From the NCBI GenBank assembly GCA_038040325.1, contig JBBPIM010000047.1, positions 1-14,070 on the forward strand: a stretch of 14,070 nt of DNA, in the 5' to 3' direction. This DNA comes from Mayfieldus profundus (GTDB taxonomy: Bacteria > Actinomycetota > Thermoleophilia > Solirubrobacterales > 70-9). Numbering within the stretch: position 1 is the stretch's first letter; every line of letters starts with the position of its first letter. Shown piece by piece: positions 6,518 through 12,955 of the stretch. The position numbers were made by a program, and so were the translations under genes. Under the pieces are notes generated by a model, which saw only the letters and a list, made by a program, of their open reading frames with translations, was not told where the DNA came from and searched no databases.

Positions 6518-7549
6518 CTAGCCGATCGCCACCATGCGCTCGATCGGCACCCGGGCGCGCTCCGCGACCTGTGGCGGAACCTTCACTTCGAACTTCATAT
6601 CGCGCAGCGAATCGCGCAGCTTCGGCAGCGTGATCATCTTCATGTACTTGCAGAAGGCCATCCGGTTGGCCTCGACGAGGTTCGCCTGTGGCGCCGCCTG
6701 CTGGAGCGGATAGAGCATCCCGTTCTCGGTGGCGACGATATAGGTGCCGTCGGGGTTCTGCTCGACGTGCTCAAGCATTCCCGAAGTGGAGAGCATGTGT
6801 ACGCCCTCGGCCTCGATGTCGCCGGCCGCCACGTACTCCATCGCCTGCGTCGAGCAGCCGCATTCGGGGTGGATAAGGAACTCCGCGCCGGGGTGCTCTG
6901 CCCGGGTGCGCTCGATGTCGTCGGGCCGGATCCCCGCATGCACGTGGCACTCGCCGTCCCAGACGTGGAAGCGGGCGCGCCGCTCGGGGTCCGCGGCAAG
7001 GCCCGTCTCGCGCTCCACGAAAGCGCCCAGCCACATGTCCGGACCGAACAGGATCTCGGTCTCAGGCCCGTGCTCGCGCCAGATGTGCTCGACGACATGC
7101 ACGGCGTTGGAAGAGGTGCAGCAGTAGTCCGTCTCGGCCTTGACCTCGGCCGAGGTGTTGACGTACATAACCACCAGCGCACCGGGATACTTGGCCTTCC
7201 ATTCGCGAAGCTGGTCGGCGGTGATCGAATCCGACAGCGAGCAGCCGGCGTCGAGATCGGGAATCAGCACGGTCTTGCCGGGAGAGAGGATGGAGGCCGT
7301 CTCGGCCATGAAATGGACCCCGCAGAAGGCGATCGCCGAAGCGTCGGTGGAGGCAGCCTGACGCGAGAGGCCAAGCGAGTCGCCGGTGAAGGCGGCGACG
7401 TCTTGGATCTCGGGCAGCTGGTAGTTGTGGGCGAGGATCACCGCATCGCGCTCCGCGGCGAGCGCGCGCACCTCGTCGCTGAGCTCGGCTATCTGCCCAG
7501 GCGAGAGGTCCGGGATCGCGGTGGGTTGAAGCGTCTGCAGCTCCTGCAT
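6518..7549 (-). CDS. nadA: Quinolinate synthase
   Basis: NadA condenses iminoaspartate with dihydroxyacetone phosphate to give quinolinate in de novo NAD synthesis, using a [4Fe-4S] cluster in the cytoplasm. The 343-residue length is normal. Visible conserved parts are ILAHNYQLPEIQDVA (about 38-52), GDSLGLSRQAA, AFCGVHFMAETA (75-84), PDLDAGCSLSDS with likely cluster ligand C103, NTSAEVKAETDYCCTSSNA, GECHVHAGI with ligand C201, FLIHPECGCS, and AFCKYMKM with ligand C300. The ATG at 7549 is supported by a good ribosome binding site. The gene is divergent from fpg and leads a minus-strand run into the mau-like genes after a 30-base gap. The other NAD gene in the window, nadC, is elsewhere, and nadB is not present here. 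Confidence 0.97.
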   Translation of the reverse strand: MQELQTLQPTAIPDLSPGQIAELSDEVRALAAERDAVILAHNYQLPEIQDVAAFTGDSLGLSRQAASTDASAIAFCGVHFMAETASILSPGKTVLIPDLDAGCSLSDSITADQLREWKAKYPGALVVMYVNTSAEVKAETDYCCTSSNAVHVVEHIWREHGPETEILFGPDMWLGAFVERETGLAADPERRARFHVWDGECHVHAGIRPDDIERTRAEHPGAEFLIHPECGCSTQAMEYVAAGDIEAEGVHMLSTSGMLEHVEQNPDGTYIVATENGMLYPLQQAAPQANLVEANRMAFCKYMKMITLPKLRDSLRDMKFEVKVPPQVAERARVPIERMVAIG

Positions 7550-7852
7550 CGAGCCTCTTCCTTTCTATGTTCCCTGGCCCGGCGTGCTGCTTCTGTGCGC
7601 GCCTCGAACCGCGGGAATGAACTGGGCAGAAGTGTACCGGGGCCAGATGGGCGAGTTCGTGGCCGCGTGCGACTGGGGCGTGCCTGGCCGAGCAGATCCA
7701 GGACGCAGGGCGAACGCTTTGGTGGGGCCAAAGGTGAGCCCGAGGAACTCGCGCTTCGCGCTCGCACCGCGCCCTGCGGGCGCTGGATGCGAAGGCCAGG
7801 CGCGCCATCCAGGCGTACGCGGATCGCGGATTCGCCCATCTAGGCTTCGTCC
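7550..7852. other. Divergent intergenic region between nadA and fpg, no convincing gene
   Basis: This 303-base stretch separates two divergent genes and must hold promoters for both. On the minus strand TACACT (7636 to 7631) is a fair -10 element about 80 bases ahead of nadA, but no good -35 sits 16-18 bases upstream. Two short perfect hairpins lie near fpg: GCGC-TTC-GCGC at 7751-7761 and GCGCCC-TGC-GGGCGC at 7769-7783. Neither is followed by a T run, so they are not intrinsic terminators. Open frames crossing the region have no recognisable protein signature. Confidence 0.5.
7554..7562 (-). promoter_or_regulatory. Ribosome binding site of nadA
   Basis: AGGAAGAGG on the minus strand ends four bases before the nadA ATG; its AGGAAG part is seven bases away. 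This is the clearest Shine-Dalgarno-type sequence in the window and fixes the nadA start. Confidence 0.65.
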
Positions 7853-8698
7853 ATGCCCGAGCTTCCCGAAGTCGAGATCACCGCCCGCCGCCTTGCCGGC
7901 GCGCTCGAGGGCGCCGAGGTCGAGTCGGCGCTGGCGCCGGGCATGGTGACGATGAAGACGTTCGACCCGCCACTGGAGGCGCTCGAGGGCCGCAGCGTCA
8001 CGAGCGTGCGGCGGGTGGGCAAAATGCCCGTGGTCGAGTTTGGCGACCTTGCCCTGCTGGTGCATTTGATGTCGGCCGGGCGGCTGCAGGTGTTTGACAA
8101 GCGCGCCTCCGCGCGCGACAAGGCCTCGCGGCTGCTGATCCGGCTCACCGACGGGCGCGAGCTGCGCCTGCGCGAGTTCGGCACGCGCCAGCGCGCCTGG
8201 GCGAAGCTGCTGCCGGCCGCTGCGGTCGCCGACGATGAGATGGTCGCATCGCTGGGGCCGGAGGCCTGGCCGGCGCCCGCGCCCGAGCGCTTCGCCGAGC
8301 TGGTGGCCCAGCCGCGCCACCTGCACCCGCTGCTGCGCGACCAGCGCGCGATCGCCGGCATCGGCCGCTCCTGGGTGGACGAGATCCTTTGGGAGGCCCG
8401 GCTCTCCCCCTTCAAACAGGGGAGCGAGCTGCTCGCGACCGAGGTCGACAGCCTGCGCCGGGCGCTGGGGGTACTGGGAGGCGCGATCGAGCGCTACGAG
8501 AAGGTGATCGGCGACACCGTGCCCGACAAGCTGCCGATGCCGCTGCAGGTCCACAGGCGCGAGGGCGAGCCCTGCCCGCGCTGCGGTACCACGATCGAGG
8601 CCGTCTACTTCAAGGAGCACCAGGCGAACTACTGCCCCGAGGAGCAGACGGGCGGCCGCGTGCTGAAGGACCGGCGGCTCTCGCGACTGCTGAAGTGA
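7853..8698 (+). CDS. mutM: Fpg/MutM-family DNA glycosylase (Fpg/Nei) with altered zinc finger
   Basis: A bifunctional glycosylase/AP lyase of base excision repair that removes oxidised bases such as 8-oxoguanine; 281 residues is typical. The N-terminus MPELPEVE supplies catalytic Pro2 and Glu3. K57 (VGKMPVV) is the conserved beta-turn lysine. The helix-two-turn-helix reads DQRAIAGIGRSWVDEILW (163-180), with GIGRS where E. coli Fpg has GVGN. The C-terminal zinc finger starts CPRCG (C241, C244) and reaches YCPEEQ, so the third ligand C261 is present but the fourth position is E264. The arginine usually found in this finger is replaced, in KEHQANYC, by histidine or a neighbouring residue. The catalytic core is intact, so this is probably a functional but divergent subfamily member; substrate preference between Fpg and Nei types is uncertain. 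It is divergent from nadA and convergent with the SnoaL-like gene. Confidence 0.93.
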   Translation: MPELPEVEITARRLAGALEGAEVESALAPGMVTMKTFDPPLEALEGRSVTSVRRVGKMPVVEFGDLALLVHLMSAGRLQVFDKRASARDKASRLLIRLTDGRELRLREFGTRQRAWAKLLPAAAVADDEMVASLGPEAWPAPAPERFAELVAQPRHLHPLLRDQRAIAGIGRSWVDEILWEARLSPFKQGSELLATEVDSLRRALGVLGGAIERYEKVIGDTVPDKLPMPLQVHRREGEPCPRCGTTIEAVYFKEHQANYCPEEQTGGRVLKDRRLSRLLK

Positions 8699-8763
8699 AG
8701 TCGAACGCGCAGTTATGCCGGCTAGAGGGGCACAACGGTGGAGCTCGCCGCCTGGGTCACGAC

Positions 8764-9351
8764 TCAGCGGTTAGTGACGGAACGCAGCAACGCTCGGCCA
8801 ATCGTCACCGGGTGGTTGACGACCGTTGCCAACCTGCCCGTGACGGTGAGCGGGTCGTGGGCGATGCCGAGCTGGCGCAGGATCGTCCCGGCATCGAAAT
8901 AGACCCGCTCGCAGACCAGCCGGTCCTCCTCGAACATGAAGACGGCGAGGAACTGCATCTCGAATTTTCGCCCGGTGGCCGGCAGGCCCCGGAATTGGCC
9001 GTCGTGGGTCCCATAGAGCATCGCCTCGACGAGCACGGCGTCGTCGGCGTGATGCAGCGCAATCAGCTCGTTGCGCTGGTCGGGGAAGGCAGTTCGCGTC
9101 TCCTCGAAATAGGCATCGACCTCGTCGTGGCCGTCGTAGACGTCCCCTGTGCCGATCAGCTCGTAGCGCGGATGGTGGAAAGTCTCCATCGTCACATCGA
9201 ACTCGTGGCGGTTCTCCGACTCCATGTGCTCGCGGACGATCTCCTCGCGGCGCTCGCGGAGCTCGGAGGTGAGTGCTATCGGGAGGACTCTATCCCCAGC
9301 GGGCGTCTGGCTAGACGCTTTGCGCGGCCCTTCCTCGTTCTCCGACGTCAA
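8764..9351 (-). CDS. SnoaL-like (NTF2-fold) protein
   Basis: A 195-residue cytosolic protein of the SnoaL/NTF2-like superfamily, which includes polyketide cyclases, isomerases and many proteins of unknown role. The helical start RREEIVREHMESENRHEFDV leads to METFHHPRYELIGTGDVYDG, then DAYFEETRTAFPDQRNELIA and the strands VLVEAMLYGTHDGQF and FLAVFMFEEDRLVCERVYFD. This is the SnoaL order, and GxFRGLPATGRKFEMQF resembles the common GxPATGR loop. The first 30 residues are probably disordered. The start taken is TTG at 9351, whose last two bases begin the TGA stop of nadC (TTGA overlap), so it would be translated by coupling; ATG at about 9228 (MESENRHEF) is an alternative. Substrate unknown. The link to nadC may be only positional. 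Confidence 0.82.
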   Translation of the reverse strand: MTSENEEGPRKASSQTPAGDRVLPIALTSELRERREEIVREHMESENRHEFDVTMETFHHPRYELIGTGDVYDGHDEVDAYFEETRTAFPDQRNELIALHHADDAVLVEAMLYGTHDGQFRGLPATGRKFEMQFLAVFMFEEDRLVCERVYFDAGTILRQLGIAHDPLTVTGRLATVVNHPVTIGRALLRSVTNR

Positions 9352-10205
9352 GTGGAGTATGGCTCGATCAGCATGCTGAGGTCCAGGGCCGGCGCGGAGT
9401 GCGTGAGCGCGCCCACCGAGATGAAATCGATGCCCGTGGCTGCGACCTCGGCGATGTTGGAGAGCGTGACACCGCCCGAGGCCTCCAGCGTCGCAGCCGG
9501 ACCGTGCGCGCCGACCGCCGCATCGCGCATCTCCAGCGTGCTGCGAAGCGAGGCCTCGTCCATGTTGTCGAGCAGCAGTCGCTCGGCTCCCACGTCAAGC
9601 GCCTCGGCGACATCTTCGAGGTCGCGGCACTCCACCTCGACTGTCCGCTCGGGCTCGGCCTCACGGGCGCGGCGCACCGCCGGCCCGAGTCCTCCGGCAA
9701 GCGCGACGTGGTTCTCCTTGATCAGGATGGCGTCGTGAAGGCCGAGCCGGTGGTTCGTTCCCCCACCCGCCGCCACCGCCCCCTTCTCCAGGGCGCGGAG
9801 CCCCGGCGTCGTCTTGCGCGTGTCGAGGATCTCGGCACCGGTGCCGGCAACCTGCTGCACGTAGCGCGCGGTCAGCGTCGCGATGCCGGACAGGTGGCAA
9901 AGAAGGTTCAGCGCGGTGCGCTCGGCCGCCAGCAGCGCCCGCGCCGGGCCGCCGGCAAGCGCGACCTGGGCGGGGACCTGGTCCCGCCACTGGCCCTCCA
10001 CGACCAGCGCGTCGAAACTCTCGGCGCCCGCCTGCCGAAACGCCTCCTCGGCAGCGGTGAGGCCGAACAGCACGCCGGGCTGCTTCTGGGAGATCTTCGC
10101 CCGGGCGCGCGCCTCGGCCGGAACCACGGCCTGCGAGGTGATGTCGCCCGACCCGAGGTCCTCGGCCAGGGCCCGGGAGATCAGTTCGCGCAGCTCGTCG
10201 TCCAT
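9348..10205 (-). CDS. nadC: Nicotinate-nucleotide pyrophosphorylase (carboxylating)
   Basis: NadC converts quinolinate and PRPP to nicotinate mononucleotide, the step after NadA in de novo NAD synthesis; cytoplasmic and usually dimeric. The 285-residue length is standard. Signature segments are AEDLGSGDITSQAVVP (14-29), AERTALNLLCHLSGIATLT (94-112), LDTRKTTPGLRALEK (127-141, substrate-binding R130/K131), GGGTNHRLGLHDAILIKENH (147-166), VEVECRDLEDV (189-199), LLLDNMD (210-216) and LEASGGVTLSNI (240-251). ATG at 10205 gives the normal N-terminus MDDELRELI; only a weak GCGGGA precedes it. It is divergent from the ECF sigma factor and overlaps the SnoaL-like gene at its 3' end. Confidence 0.97.
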   Translation of the reverse strand: MDDELRELISRALAEDLGSGDITSQAVVPAEARARAKISQKQPGVLFGLTAAEEAFRQAGAESFDALVVEGQWRDQVPAQVALAGGPARALLAAERTALNLLCHLSGIATLTARYVQQVAGTGAEILDTRKTTPGLRALEKGAVAAGGGTNHRLGLHDAILIKENHVALAGGLGPAVRRAREAEPERTVEVECRDLEDVAEALDVGAERLLLDNMDEASLRSTLEMRDAAVGAHGPAATLEASGGVTLSNIAEVAATGIDFISVGALTHSAPALDLSMLIEPYST

Positions 10206-10228
10206 TCCCGCAGCCTAGAGCCGACGCC

Positions 10229-10248
10229 GCGATCTCACGCGATCTCAC
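10229..10248. repeat. Tandem 10-base repeat between nadC and the sigma factor gene
   Basis: GCGATCTCAC occurs twice head to tail with no spacer, at 10229-10238 and 10239-10248, in the 74-base divergent region. Ten-base phasing puts both copies on the same face of the helix, as expected of a site for a protein that binds two adjacent half-sites. Function is inference. Confidence 0.55.
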
Positions 10249-10267
10249 GTTTGCCCCATCTGCGACG

Positions 10268-10273
10268 TTTAGT
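10268..10273 (+). promoter_or_regulatory. Possible -10 element for a leaderless sigma factor transcript
   Basis: TTTAGT matches the TATAAT consensus at four of six positions and ends six bases before the ATG at 10280. There is no ribosome binding site before that ATG, so a leaderless mRNA starting at the A of ATG is possible. No convincing -35 is visible; the tandem repeat lies where upstream control could act. Confidence 0.28.
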
Positions 10274-10279
10274 TGACAG

Positions 10280-10747
10280 ATGAAGGCGCTGCCCCCGTTT
10301 CAGAAGCTGCTCGAGCGCCACCAGGGCGACGTGCTCGGTTTTCTCGTCGCGGCCGTGGGGCCGCACGACGCCGAGGATTGCTTCCAGGACACGTTCCTGG
10401 CCGCCCTGCGCGCCTATCCGAAGCTCGACGACGACCGCAACCTGCGCGGCTGGCTGCTGACGATCGCGCATCGCAAGGCAATCGACCATCACCGCGCGCA
10501 GGGGCGACGGGCGGCGCCTGTCGCGGACCCGCCGGAGGTTCCTGTTCCGGGCCCCGAGCCCGCCGGACAGACGGGCATCTGGCGCGCGGTCGCAGGGCTG
10601 CCACCAAAGCAACGGACGGCGGTGGCGCTCCGTTTCGCCTGCGACCTTCCGCACCGGGAGATCGCCGCGGCGATCGGCTGCTCCGAGGAGGCGGCCCGGC
10701 GCAACGTCCATGAGGGGATCAAGAGACTGAGACTGGAGCTGCCATGA
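10280..10747 (+). CDS. ECF-type RNA polymerase sigma factor
   Basis: A 155-residue sigma-70-family factor with only regions 2 and 4, the extracytoplasmic-function type. Region 2 (about 6-74) contains FQKLLERHQGDVLGFL, then DAEDCFQDTFLAAL and NLRGWLLTIAHRKAIDHHR, the core-binding and -10-recognition helices. A Pro-rich linker covers about 78-98. Region 4 (about 100-152) contains LPPKQRTAVALRFACDLPHREIAAAIGCSEEAARRNVHEGIKRLR, of which the helix-turn-helix is about 124-148. No anti-sigma factor gene is next to it. Instead its TGA overlaps the ATG of the ogt-like gene (ATGA), so the two are translationally coupled. The target promoters are unknown; autoregulation through the short upstream region is plausible. 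Confidence 0.92.
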   Translation: MKALPPFQKLLERHQGDVLGFLVAAVGPHDAEDCFQDTFLAALRAYPKLDDDRNLRGWLLTIAHRKAIDHHRAQGRRAAPVADPPEVPVPGPEPAGQTGIWRAVAGLPPKQRTAVALRFACDLPHREIAAAIGCSEEAARRNVHEGIKRLRLELP

Positions 10748-11361
10748 ACAATGCACGAGACATCGATCCTGCAGCGAAGCTGCACGAGGCGCTGCGCAGC
10801 CGCGACGCCACCGAGGCCGCGGCGCGGTTCGCGGAGCGCGCCGCCCGGGAGGGGCTGCTCGACGTCGCCTACACCGAGGTCGACTCCCCCTTCGGCCGGA
10901 TGGTGCTGGCCACCACCCAGCGCGGCCTCGTGCGAGTCGGCCTTCCCAACCAGCAGCTCGACGAAGTGCTCGGCGGGCTGGCGCGTGATGTCTCCCCGCG
11001 GGTGCTGGATGCGCCCGATCGGCTCGACGAGGCGCGCCGCGAGCTGGACCTCTACTTCGAGGGCAGGCTGCGTGACTTCGACCTGCCGCTCGACTGGCAG
11101 CTCACGCGCGGCTTTCGCCGCAAGGTGCTGCGCGCCACCGCCCGCATCCCCTACGGCCACACCCGCAGCTATACGGAGATGGCGAAGCGGGCCGGCAGCC
11201 CGCGCGCCGTGCGTGCGGCGGGGTCGGCGCTGGGCTCCAACCCGCTGCCGATCGTGGTCCCCTGCCACCGCGTGCTGCGCCTGGGCGGCGACCTGGGCGG
11301 CTACGGCGGCGGGCTGGAGCTTAAGCAGGCGCTGCTGGAGCTGGAGGGCGTGCTCGACTAG
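10744..11361 (+). CDS. ogt: Methylated-DNA-[protein]-cysteine S-methyltransferase with N-terminal extension
   Basis: A suicide repair protein that transfers the methyl group from O6-methylguanine (or O4-methylthymine) in DNA to its own cysteine. The 205 residues include the catalytic PCHRV motif (C174), preceded by AAGSALGSNPLPIVV with the asparagine hinge N166. The DNA-binding helix-turn-helix includes IPYGHTRSYTEMAKRAGSPRAVRAAG (135-160), with the conserved arginine that flips the base. The N-terminal domain begins at VAYTEVDSPFGRMVLA (about 41-56) and has LYFEGRLRDFDLPLDW (103-118). Residues 1-40 are an extra, probably helical segment (AKLHEALRSRDATEAAARFAERAAREG) not needed for the core fold. 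The ATG at 10744 shares four bases with the sigma factor stop. It has no AraC-like or zinc domain of Ada. Confidence 0.95.
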   Translation: MNNARDIDPAAKLHEALRSRDATEAAARFAERAAREGLLDVAYTEVDSPFGRMVLATTQRGLVRVGLPNQQLDEVLGGLARDVSPRVLDAPDRLDEARRELDLYFEGRLRDFDLPLDWQLTRGFRRKVLRATARIPYGHTRSYTEMAKRAGSPRAVRAAGSALGSNPLPIVVPCHRVLRLGGDLGGYGGGLELKQALLELEGVLD

Positions 11362-11402
11362 GAGCGGTGCTTGTTCCGGCCGGGCACGACGAGCCGGGTG
11401 TC

Positions 11403-12510
11403 CTAACCCGCCGTCTTCAACAGGTAATCGCGCACGAAGTCGTCGATGTCGCCGTCGAGAACCCGCTGGGTGTCGCCCGACTCGTGTCCGGTGCGGTGGT
11501 CCTTCACCCGCTGGTCGGGATGTAGGAAGTAGCTGCGGATCTGCGAGCCCCAGGCCACGTCCTTGACCTCGCCGCGCACCTTGGCCAGCTCCTCGGCGCG
11601 CTTTCGCTCCTCCAGCTCGATCAGCTTGGAGCGCAGCAGCTGCATCGCCACGGCCTTGTTCTGGGCCTGCGAGCGCTCGTTCTGGCACTGCACCACCACC
11701 CCGGTCGGGATGTGGGTGACGCGCACCGCCGAGTCGGTCTTGTTTACGTGCTGGCCGCCGGCGCCGGAAGCGCGGTAGGTGTCGACGCGAAGGTCGGCGT
11801 CCTCGACCTCCACCTCGACGTCGTCCTCGACAAGCGGTGCGACGTCGACCTGGGCAAAGCTGGTGTGGCGGCGCTTCGAAGCGTCGAACGGCGAGATGCG
11901 GATCAACCGGTGGACGCCGCGCTCGGCGGCGAACAGGCCGTAGGCGTTCTCGCCGCGGACCACGAAAGTGGCGGACTTCAGCCCGGCCTCCTCCCCCGGC
12001 GAGGCCTCCTTCATCTCGACCCGGAAGCCGCGCTTCTCGGCCCAGCGCAGGTACATGCGCAGCAGCATCTCGGCCCAGTCCTGGGAGTCGGTGCCGCCGG
12101 CCCCGGCGTGGACGCTGACCACCGCGTCGCCGGAGTCGTACTCGCCGCTGAACAACCGCCCCTCCTCGAGCTCGGCCAGGCGCCGCTCGATCGAGTCCAG
12201 CTGGGAGGCCAGTTCGTCCGCCATCTCGGAGTCCTCGGCGGCCAGCTCGACCAGCTCGTCGAGGTCGGCTACGTCCGATTCAAGGCCGCGGAACGTCTGC
12301 AGCCTTTTCTGGGCGCTGGAGTGGGCAGCCGAGGTTCGCGCGGCACCGGATTGGTCGTCCCAGAAGCCGGGCCGCTGCATCTCGGCCTCCAGCCCCTCCA
12401 CCCCCTGCTCGAGCGAAACGGGGTCAAAGATAGTCCGCGAGCAGCTTCAGCTGGCCGCGGATGTCGGCGAGCCGCGCGGAGACCTGCTCCTTGGAGACGG
12501 CGTCGGCCAT
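11403..12510 (-). CDS. prfB: Peptide chain release factor 2, expressed by programmed +1 frameshift
   Basis: RF2 reads UGA and UAA and triggers peptide release on the ribosome. The protein is made from two frames: 12510 to 12427 (28 codons, MADAVSKEQV to ADYL) and, after skipping T12426, 12425 to 11403 (340 residues), total 368, which is the usual RF2 size. The shift site is TATCTTTGAC. After the shift the protein reads DPVSLEQGVEGLEAEM and joins the conserved RPGFWDD. The stop-codon-reading tripeptide SPF is at about 206-208 (RISPFDASKRRHTSF), which marks RF2 and not RF1 (PxT). The catalytic GGQ is at about 251-253 (ASGAGGQHVNKT). A conventional single-frame call would begin at GTG 12401 and lose the first 36 residues. 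The gene follows secA and a small NTF2-like gene on the same strand, 26 bases after the latter. Confidence 0.96.
12423..12432 (-). other. Programmed +1 ribosomal frameshift site of prfB
   Basis: On the minus strand TAT CTT TGA C is identical to the classical RF2 autoregulation site: CTT in the P site, in-frame TGA next, then C. When RF2 is scarce the ribosome slips forward one base and continues in the GAC frame. The internal Shine-Dalgarno-like AGGGGG found just upstream in E. coli is replaced here by GCGGAC, a much weaker match. Confidence 0.93.
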
Positions 12511-12536
12511 AGACGCAGGTTACTCAGCGGAACGGT

Positions 12537-12932
12537 TCAGCCCGCGTCCGGCGCCTCGATGCCGAACCGCAGCATTCCCTCGGCGCGGTCCTCGAACGGC
12601 TCCCATCGCAACACCTTGCCGTCGCGCAGGGTGAACAGCCACGCCATGGGATCCTTCCCCGCCGGCCCTCCGTCTTCGTCCCAGTTCCAGTGGCGCAGGA
12701 TCAGGGCGAGCACCTCGGCGCCGCTTGAGCGCAGCTCCTCGACCTCGATCGTCTGCTGGACACCGCCCGGCCCCCGCGTCGCCCACAGCCGCGCCTCGTC
12801 GACCCCGCGCCGCAGCCCCTTGCGCGAGTGGATCTCGACGTCTGGGTCGAGCGTCTCGACGAACGCCTCAAGGTCGCGCTCGTTGAAGGCGTCGATGAAG
12901 CGGCGGACTGTCTCCTCGGGCTCAGGTGCCAC
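12537..12932 (-). CDS. Small NTF2-like (SnoaL-type) protein
   Basis: A 131-residue cytosolic protein. EPEETVRRFIDAFNERDLEAFVETLDPDVEIHS (4-36) is the helix-helix-strand opening of SnoaL-like NTF2 folds, where small molecules bind in a cone-shaped cavity. RRGVDEARLWATR is the usual middle helix. The strands VEELRSSGAEVLALILRHWNW and MAWLFTLRDGKVLRWEPFEDRAEGM finish the domain, ending with the typical GKxxRxExFxDRAEAL-like pattern. No catalytic residues can be named, so function is unknown. GTG at 12932 is the start; no ribosome binding site is clear, and the gene sits 23 bases after the secA stop and 26 before prfB, so it likely shares their transcript. The three minus-strand genes therefore look like one operon. 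Confidence 0.8.
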   Translation of the reverse strand: MAPEPEETVRRFIDAFNERDLEAFVETLDPDVEIHSRKGLRRGVDEARLWATRGPGGVQQTIEVEELRSSGAEVLALILRHWNWDEDGGPAGKDPMAWLFTLRDGKVLRWEPFEDRAEGMLRFGIEAPDAG

Positions 12933-12955
12933 GGATCACGGATGGACCGGCGCCG

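Noticed and set aside
7584..7949. A 121-residue plus-strand open frame in the nadA/fpg intergenic region
   Set aside because: It runs into fpg in the wrong frame, has low-complexity composition and no domain.
8389..9738. A 449-residue plus-strand open frame spanning fpg, the SnoaL-like gene and nadC
   Set aside because: It overlaps three well supported genes in other frames and shows no recognisable motif.
10273..10278. A perfect TTGACA -35 hexamer just before the sigma factor ATG
   Set aside because: It lies directly against the start codon and could only drive a transcript starting inside the gene; no matching -10 was evident, so probably chance.
11378..11399. A CCGGC/GCCGG stem between ogt and prfB as a bidirectional terminator
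   Set aside because: Only five pairs with a long loop and no T run on either strand.
10489..11688. A 399-residue minus-strand open frame opposite the sigma factor, ogt and the prfB end
   Set aside because: It is antisense to confident genes with no family signature.
11403..12401. prfB as a single-frame gene starting at GTG 12401
   Set aside because: The CTTTGAC slip site and a good N-terminus in the other frame up to ATG 12510 explain the full 368-residue RF2.
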